Assembly: GCA_049999805.1 (NCBI GenBank)
Contig: JBNGIO010006356.1
Location: 542,246 to 567,272 of the forward strand
DNA length: 25,027 bases
Source: Folioceros fuciformis
Taxonomy: Eukaryota; Anthocerotophyta; Anthocerotopsida; Anthocerotales
Direction: 5' to 3'
Shown: piece after piece, positions 20,205-25,027 of the stretch
Layout of the letters: the number at the start of each line of letters is the position of its first letter
Position numbering within the stretch: the stretch's first letter is position 1
Position numbers and translations under genes: made by a program
The notes under the pieces: model-generated
What the model was told of the DNA's origin: nothing
What the model saw: only the letters and a program-made list of their open reading frames with translations
Databases searched by the model: none

Positions 20205-20762
20205 TCGCACCTCCTGTCCCGCCTCACACACAGCACAATACAGTGAACGGCATCACACAATCCGAACTCTCTCCTCTCCCTCAAATGCTTCCCTCTCGCA
20301 TGCGAAGACCCTTCAATACCAATCCCATCCTCACGCCCCTCAATGGCTCATTTCATGCTCGCCCCCCGCAAGGAACGCAGGGGAGGAAAATGGACAAGAA
20401 GCTTCGCTAAAATATCACAGCGTCCGGAAGCAACAAACACCACATTGGAGACACCTCCCTCACATGCATAAGCCCAGGTTGAGATTGTGGCCCAGGTTTG
20501 TGCTACCGGCTAACACCGGTCACCAAGAAAACATGCAACCCGTCATGTGACCGTTTCAATTCACCGCTTGCCAGTCACCACAGTCAAATCACGTATTGCC
20601 AAGTTCCCGAGGCTCTCTTTGCGTCACTACTGAAAGCTAAATCTGTTTCCAGCTCATCGGCAAAGCAACGCTTATGTCCACAGCATTGAGCTTGGATTTG
20701 AGATCCTCTACTGCGCCAAAGTAACACTCCCCGACCCGAAGCGGGCTCGAAGCGTAGAGGTT

Positions 20763-20786
20763 GACACAGCAGAGGAGTCTCAAATC
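20763..20786 (+). repeat. Third copy of hairpin arm (direct repeat)
   Basis: GACACAGCAGAGGAGTCTCAAATC at 20763-20786 repeats the core of the 20901-20933 arm in the same orientation (23 identical bases). It is inverted relative to the 20835-20867 arm. Confidence 0.85.
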
Positions 20787-20834
20787 CCACCTCAACTCTG
20801 TTCCCAGTTCGACTTTGGTAGGGCGCGGCTGACT

Positions 20835-20933
20835 ATCGAATATGAGACTCCTCGGCTGTGTCTGGATTACTGCAGGTATGTGCATTACACACGCTGGAAA
20901 ATCCCGACACAGCAGAGGAGTCTCAAATTCGAT
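20835..20933. repeat. Strong inverted repeat: 33-nt arms, 33-nt loop
   Basis: 20835-20867 and 20901-20933 are reverse complements with 3 mismatches in 33 positions, separated by 33 nt. Transcribed RNA would fold into a long hairpin. The core is GAGACTCCTC / GAGGAGTCTC. It may be a foldback or MITE remnant, or a local inverted duplication; no flanking target-site duplication is evident by eye. Confidence 0.85.
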
Positions 20934-21859
20934 CACCATCCGCTCATTCACCTCCGCATTGGGAAAAGCTCAGTCCCAGTCTCCCCCGCACTGCAAAAGA
21001 TGTGAAGCTCGATGGCTGCGTCGTTCAGATTCCAGACCAGACTCTTTAAAGAGAATCCAATACTACTGTTCCGCAGCTTGCATGACACGGCAGCGGTAAG
21101 GACGCAGGTGCAACTGCAGGTGCACCGCTGCCGCAGCTGCTGCTGCTATGTCTTCAAACTATCTAAAGTTTGTCCTGACAAGGGGTCAACGATTTATTGC
21201 TGAGATTGGGATTTCAGAGCTGTAGAAGGCTCACGATCTGGAATCTCGCACTGTATTAGTGTCAGAACCTCGATCAGGAAAGTCTGCCAATCAGGGGCCG
21301 TCTGACGCTTTCCTCTTGTGTTTCGACTGGCGGGTTTTGCAGGGTGACTGCCCGTTGTGACGCGTTCGCGCGCTCACGATTTGCTGCATGCGCGAGAGTC
21401 CAGGATGCTCGGGACTCCAACGCCGCGTGAAAGCGGACACTCGGCCGAGCGGGATTGGCCATGGCACCGGCTGGCCACCGGCTATCATCGGTTGCCGAGC
21501 TTCGCTTCGCGCTGTACCGTGAGCCTACGCCACCCCATGAAGAGCAGGGAAGCTGGGGACGACGGACTCCTCCGGGGCCGATGGCATGGCCGCGTCCACC
21601 GGCCGAGGAGCAGAAGCTGGGATCCGAGGTCGGGGCCCGACAGCATACTGCGCAAGCCGCTACACCTTGCGATTCGAGGAGGAAGCTCTGGGCGGACGCC
21701 GCGGAGGATTTTTTTTGGCCGGCCTCGGGGAAGGCGCGGAGGAAGGAGGCAGGGCCCAGAGGAGCGGCCGCTGCCTCCTGCCACAGACAATGGAAGCGAC
21801 AGCGGCAGAAGCCGCGCGTGAAGAGGAAGCCGCGTTGAGGCGGGCGACGTAGGAAGTGA

Positions 21860-21868
21860 TTAGGGTTT
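21860..21868 (+). promoter_or_regulatory. Telo-box upstream of the lipase/P-loop gene
   Basis: TTAGGGTTT (reverse complement AAACCCTAA), the plant telo-box, lies 123 nt before the ATG. In angiosperms these elements sit near transcription starts of many housekeeping genes. The match and the position are seen directly; function here is inferred. Confidence 0.45.
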
Positions 21869-21990
21869 GGGTAATTGCCGATCGTGACGGGAGTTACGAG
21901 CTTTTGGACCTTTGCGAGGAGGAGGATGTGCGTACAATTGTCATTGCTATGGACTGGAGGTAGCTCTGGGAATTGAGCTTCGACGGCAGG

Positions 21991-24900
21991 ATGCTGCCTC
22001 AGGAATGGCTGGCCCTTCTGCAGCAGCAGCTGCAGAATTGGTCGCAGCAGAGGCAGCCGGGGCGAGGGAAGGGACAGCCAGGGACGACGCTGCTCTCCCG
22101 GCTCAGGTGGAAGTGGCCGTGGCAAGCCGGGGCGGAGCAGAAGCAGAAGCTGCAGGATGAGATGATGCGGAGGAGGCAGCAAATTGAGGCGCTGCAGACT
22201 GCCGTGAAGGCGGAGAGCGTGCAGGACTTGGAGGACATTTTGTGCGCTATGGTCATGTCCGAATGCGTGTATAAGAGGCCAGAAGGTGACGTGATTCGCG
22301 CTGTGAACAAGTTCAAGACAGATTTCGGGGGCCAATTGGTGACGTTGCAGCGTATTCAAGCATCGTTGAATCACGTGCCGCATCAGTATTTGCTCGCGGA
22401 GAGCGATAGTACTCTGTATGCGTCGTTCATTGGGACGAAGGCTTACAAGGATGTCATCGCTGATGCAAGTTTTCTGCAGAAAGATCTGTTCAAGGACGAG
22501 CCGGATGCGGAGAACAGCTTGGTGGAGCAGGAGGAGGAGCTGGATGGTGAGCCTGGCAAACCGGTTGGGGGTTCTGGGAGAGGACTTCCGGACAGGCTCG
22601 CTGCTACGTCGAGACCCAAAATGGCTCGTCTCAGTCGTGTCAAACCGGCTGTTCACAGCGGATTTCTCGCTAGAGCCAAGGGTTTACCAGTCCTAGAGAT
22701 TTACCGCTTAGCACAGAAGAAGGATCGACGGTTGGTGCTATGTGGTCATTCTTTGGGTGGAGCAGTGGCTGTGCTGGCAACTCTGGCCATCCTGCGAGCT
22801 TGTGCCTCTGTGTCATTTCTGAAGCCAGGTGCGGCTCCACCTCAGATTAGGTGTATCACGTTTTCGCAGCCTCCTGTTGGGAATTCCGCTCTGAGGGACT
22901 ATGTCTATCGTAACGGCTGGCAACGACACTTCAGAACTTATTGCATTCCAGAAGATGTCGTGCCTCGCATCCTATCACCAGCTTACTTTCAGCATTTCCG
23001 AAGGCAAGCCTCCGAATTGGAGCCTCAGACGGATCTCGGTGCATCTCCAGCCAAGACGCAGAAGGATGCATTTTTCGGAATAAAGGCTCTCACAAAGAAG
23101 ACGGAGACGGAAGGCGGGAGGGAACGAATCACATTAGGTCTTGGCCCTGTCCATGATTCTCTCTGGAGGTTGCACAGGCTTGTTCCTCGTGCTGCCATCG
23201 AAAGGTGGCTTCCGTGGAGAGGAAGTCGTTCGGATGGCACCGCAGGTGGAGGGGGAGGGAGCCATAATACTGTGAGAGACAACACTGCTGGATTACCGGC
23301 TCCGACGGAAATCAGGGACGGTAGTGCAGGAGCTGAACTGACTCCCCTTGATCCTCCGTCCAATGTGGAGCATATTCAGAACAATCCCTCGGTTCGTGGA
23401 AGCAAGGACTCGAAGACTGGAGACAATTCTCCATGGCGCAGAAGGGTACCATATCTCCCTCAGTTGCCGGAGTATGTGCCTTTTGGGGAGCTGTACTTGT
23501 TGGAAAAATCAACTGTGGAACCATTTTCGGCTTCTGAGTATACGAAATTGACAACAGTCCAGTCAGTCCTGATTGAGTTGAGAGGTCGCTTTCAGTCACA
23601 TACTATGAAGTCTTATCGTACCCGATTTCAAAGGATGTATGATGTTTGCATGACTGAAGACTTCTCCTCCTTGTCTTCAAGGATGGATTATCTACCACAC
23701 CTACCACATCTGCGCAAATGGTTTGGGATTATTGAAGGAGGGCTGGCAGAAGCAGGTATGATTGCGGAATCAATGTCCATTCAGTCAGCTACCTCGCTTG
23801 TGCCCCTGGGCTGGGCTGGCTCTACTGGAGAGAGAAGGAGATCTCGTCCCCTGGTGGTGGATGTTCAAGGATATGGCTTACACCATTGCACCCTGGTGGA
23901 GGCCCAAATTAATGGAAGGTGGTGTGCAACTTCCGTAGAAGCTTCACCTTCTCATCCAACGGACGATGGCGATGGGGATGAATCAACGAGGTTGCAGAGA
24001 CTGCAGATCCGTGTTGGGCCACCTTTGCAGAAGCCCGTACGTCATGAAGGACCTGCTGTGGACGTGTCTGACTATGTACCTGGTGTTCAAACCAGTCTGG
24101 ATCTGATCCATGGTAGACTCAGCAATGTTTCCGTCGTAGGGCTGGAACATGTAGTGATCTATTGTAGTACAGACTTCGTGACTGTGGCAAAAGGCGTTGC
24201 TCTGAGGCTGAGACGCGTTCGGTTTTTAGGCCTTGATGGTGCGGGCAAAACTTCTCTGTGCCATGCTCTTTTAGGCCGACCAGGAAATGCAAAGAATACT
24301 GGTACAGGGGGAGGTGGTTTTGCAGATACCAATTTAAGGGAAGGGGTGAATGCTGGAGTTCATTATGTAGATGGGGTAGGGATAAATCTCCAAAATCTGG
24401 ATGTGGAGGCTAAGCGGTTAAGACAGGAACTAAATGTGAGAGCTGGTGAGCTTAGTAAGAAGCTTGATCTCGTCATACTTGTACACAATTTGGCTCATAA
24501 AATACCTTACATTCGGAATCCAACAGCGTTGAAGTCAGAACCTCAGAGACCTGCGTTGGGGCTTTTGATAGATGAGGTGACTGCTGCAGGTGTTCCCTTT
24601 GTTCTGGCCATAACGAACAAATTTTCAGTCAGTGCAGATCATCGCCAGGTAGCAACAGCTGCTGTGATGGATAGCTATGAAGTGCCTCCTACTCTCACCG
24701 TTGTTCTCAACTCTCGCCCCTACAGAGGAAATTCAGATTACGATTTGCAGAATCCAGAGGCTGGGCAGGAAACCAACAAAAACCTCATGGGAAGGGTGCA
24801 GGATTTCCAGAAGCTGATGTACAGCCCATTTCAAGGGAAGGTTGTCGTGCCCGCTGAGGGGGTGAACAGTTTGCGGCAACTCATACACAAAGTGTTACAA

Positions 24901-25027
24901 AATGCTGAAGAAACTGCGCGTCAAGAGCTGTTACATGAGGCTTTGGCACTAGAAATGGCGAATAGGATGCCGATCAGGAGCAAGCAACCAAGACCTGGGC
25001 AGGTGGGAACTGCTGCAGTGGGTGCAG
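21991..25027 (+). CDS. Class-3 lipase plus P-loop GTPase-like protein (5' part, runs off window)
   Basis: One frame stays open from ATG 21991 to the window end (1,012 codons), with a stop at 21961-21963 before it. A Gln/Arg/Trp-rich N-terminus is followed by the conserved VKAESVQDLEDILCAMVMSE segment and an alpha/beta-hydrolase (lipase class 3) region. The nucleophile elbow GHSLGG holds Ser254 (G252-G257), and FSQPPVGN leads to the acid Asp322 in PEDVVPRILSP. A catalytic His is less certain. After a low-complexity linker, the 440-590 part (PEYVPFGELYLLEKS, HTMKSYRTRFQRMYD) is family-typical. The P-loop GLDGAGKTS lies at 747-755, a DxxG-like G3 (DGVG) at 794-797, and ITNKFS near 874-879 stands where G4 NKxD would be, with Ser for Asp. 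Plants have a roughly 1,000-residue lipase class 3 protein of this architecture (Arabidopsis At3g07400 from memory, tentative). Lipid substrate and nucleotide hydrolysis are unproven. The stop codon lies beyond 25027. Confidence 0.9.
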   Translation, partial: MLPQEWLALLQQQLQNWSQQRQPGRGKGQPGTTLLSRLRWKWPWQAGAEQKQKLQDEMMRRRQQIEALQTAVKAESVQDLEDILCAMVMSECVYKRPEGDVIRAVNKFKTDFGGQLVTLQRIQASLNHVPHQYLLAESDSTLYASFIGTKAYKDVIADASFLQKDLFKDEPDAENSLVEQEEELDGEPGKPVGGSGRGLPDRLAATSRPKMARLSRVKPAVHSGFLARAKGLPVLEIYRLAQKKDRRLVLCGHSLGGAVAVLATLAILRACASVSFLKPGAAPPQIRCITFSQPPVGNSALRDYVYRNGWQRHFRTYCIPEDVVPRILSPAYFQHFRRQASELEPQTDLGASPAKTQKDAFFGIKALTKKTETEGGRERITLGLGPVHDSLWRLHRLVPRAAIERWLPWRGSRSDGTAGGGGGSHNTVRDNTAGLPAPTEIRDGSAGAELTPLDPPSNVEHIQNNPSVRGSKDSKTGDNSPWRRRVPYLPQLPEYVPFGELYLLEKSTVEPFSASEYTKLTTVQSVLIELRGRFQSHTMKSYRTRFQRMYDVCMTEDFSSLSSRMDYLPHLPHLRKWFGIIEGGLAEAGMIAESMSIQSATSLVPLGWAGSTGERRRSRPLVVDVQGYGLHHCTLVEAQINGRWCATSVEASPSHPTDDGDGDESTRLQRLQIRVGPPLQKPVRHEGPAVDVSDYVPGVQTSLDLIHGRLSNVSVVGLEHVVIYCSTDFVTVAKGVALRLRRVRFLGLDGAGKTSLCHALLGRPGNAKNTGTGGGGFADTNLREGVNAGVHYVDGVGINLQNLDVEAKRLRQELNVRAGELSKKLDLVILVHNLAHKIPYIRNPTALKSEPQRPALGLLIDEVTAAGVPFVLAITNKFSVSADHRQVATAAVMDSYEVPPTLTVVLNSRPYRGNSDYDLQNPEAGQETNKNLMGRVQDFQKLMYSPFQGKVVVPAEGVNSLRQLIHKVLQNAEETARQELLHEALALEMANRMPIRSKQPRPGQVGTAAVGA

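Larger units (their letters stand above)
20205..21990. other. Divergent intergenic region between RLPH2 and the lipase gene
   Basis: This 1.8-kb region separates two divergently transcribed genes and must hold both promoters. It contains the inverted repeat at 20835-20933 and a telo-box at 21860. The GC-rich 21400-21860 part has open frames on both strands (plus: 21455-21838 and 21586-21852; minus: 21274-22656), none with recognisable domains. If the transcript starts near the telo-box, the plus-strand ones lie outside it. Confidence 0.5.

Noticed and set aside
21455-21852. Upstream plus-strand frames as N-terminal exons of the lipase protein
   Set aside because: They are Arg/Gly/Ala-rich, end in stops before 21991, and no plausible splice joins them in frame. 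The conserved-looking N-terminus begins at 21991.
21274-22656. Minus-strand open frame of 460 codons opposite the start of the lipase gene
   Set aside because: It lies antisense to a clearly conserved coding frame and GC-rich upstream DNA. It is Leu/Pro/Arg/Ser-rich with no domain, a typical shadow frame.

Overview
The window is nuclear DNA of a land plant. The evidence is a set of plant-type, intron-containing genes: an 11S globulin-type bicupin, an LPP-gamma-type lipid phosphate phosphatase, FKBP20-1, a plant 2-oxoglutarate prolyl-hydroxylase-like enzyme, the RLPH2 phosphatase and a class-3 lipase/P-loop protein. There is also a decayed PLS-class pentatricopeptide (PPR) gene of the organelle RNA-editing type. 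All 14 introns I could resolve have GT..AG ends and are short (67-235 nt), and coding GC is moderate to high. Compact introns with editing-type PPR modules would suit a seed-free plant (a lycophyte or hornwort, for example), but that placement is inference. Two runs of exactly 100 N mark scaffold gaps of unknown length.

Layout. 1-4528: about 4.5 kb without a recognisable gene, rich in GC/CAG/CCAG low-complexity tracts and one pentanucleotide microsatellite. 4529-6368 (+): five-exon, methionine- and cysteine-rich 11S globulin/legumin-like bicupin. 7236-7910 (-): intact, intronless LPP-gamma-type phosphatase. 8738-8947 (-): hydrophobic open frame that looks like an orphan terminal exon. 9000-11380: AT-rich repeat island with diverged duplications, T-rich minisatellites interrupted by both gaps, and dispersed-repeat-like segments. 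11443-12582 (-): complete five-exon FKBP20-1. 13606-16310 (-): PPR pseudogene. 16807-18680 (-): complete seven-exon 2OG-Fe(II) prolyl-hydroxylase-like gene. 18919-20204 (-): complete four-exon RLPH2. 20205-21990: intergenic region with a strong inverted repeat and a telo-box. 21991 to the end (+): intronless 5' part (more than 1,012 codons) of a class-3 lipase plus P-loop protein that runs off the window.

The genes do not form a functional cluster; this is ordinary plant gene neighbourhood with housekeeping and storage genes. I found no evidence of a new multi-gene system. The items most worth following up are the sulfur-rich globulin that lacks the usual Asn-Gly processing site, the lipase/P-loop fusion with a degenerate G4 motif, the near-perfect hairpin with a third copy of its arm, and the PPR pseudogene with partly CGA-to-TGA-like stops. 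Exon coordinates were read by eye from splice sites, frame continuity and family resemblance, without alignment software.
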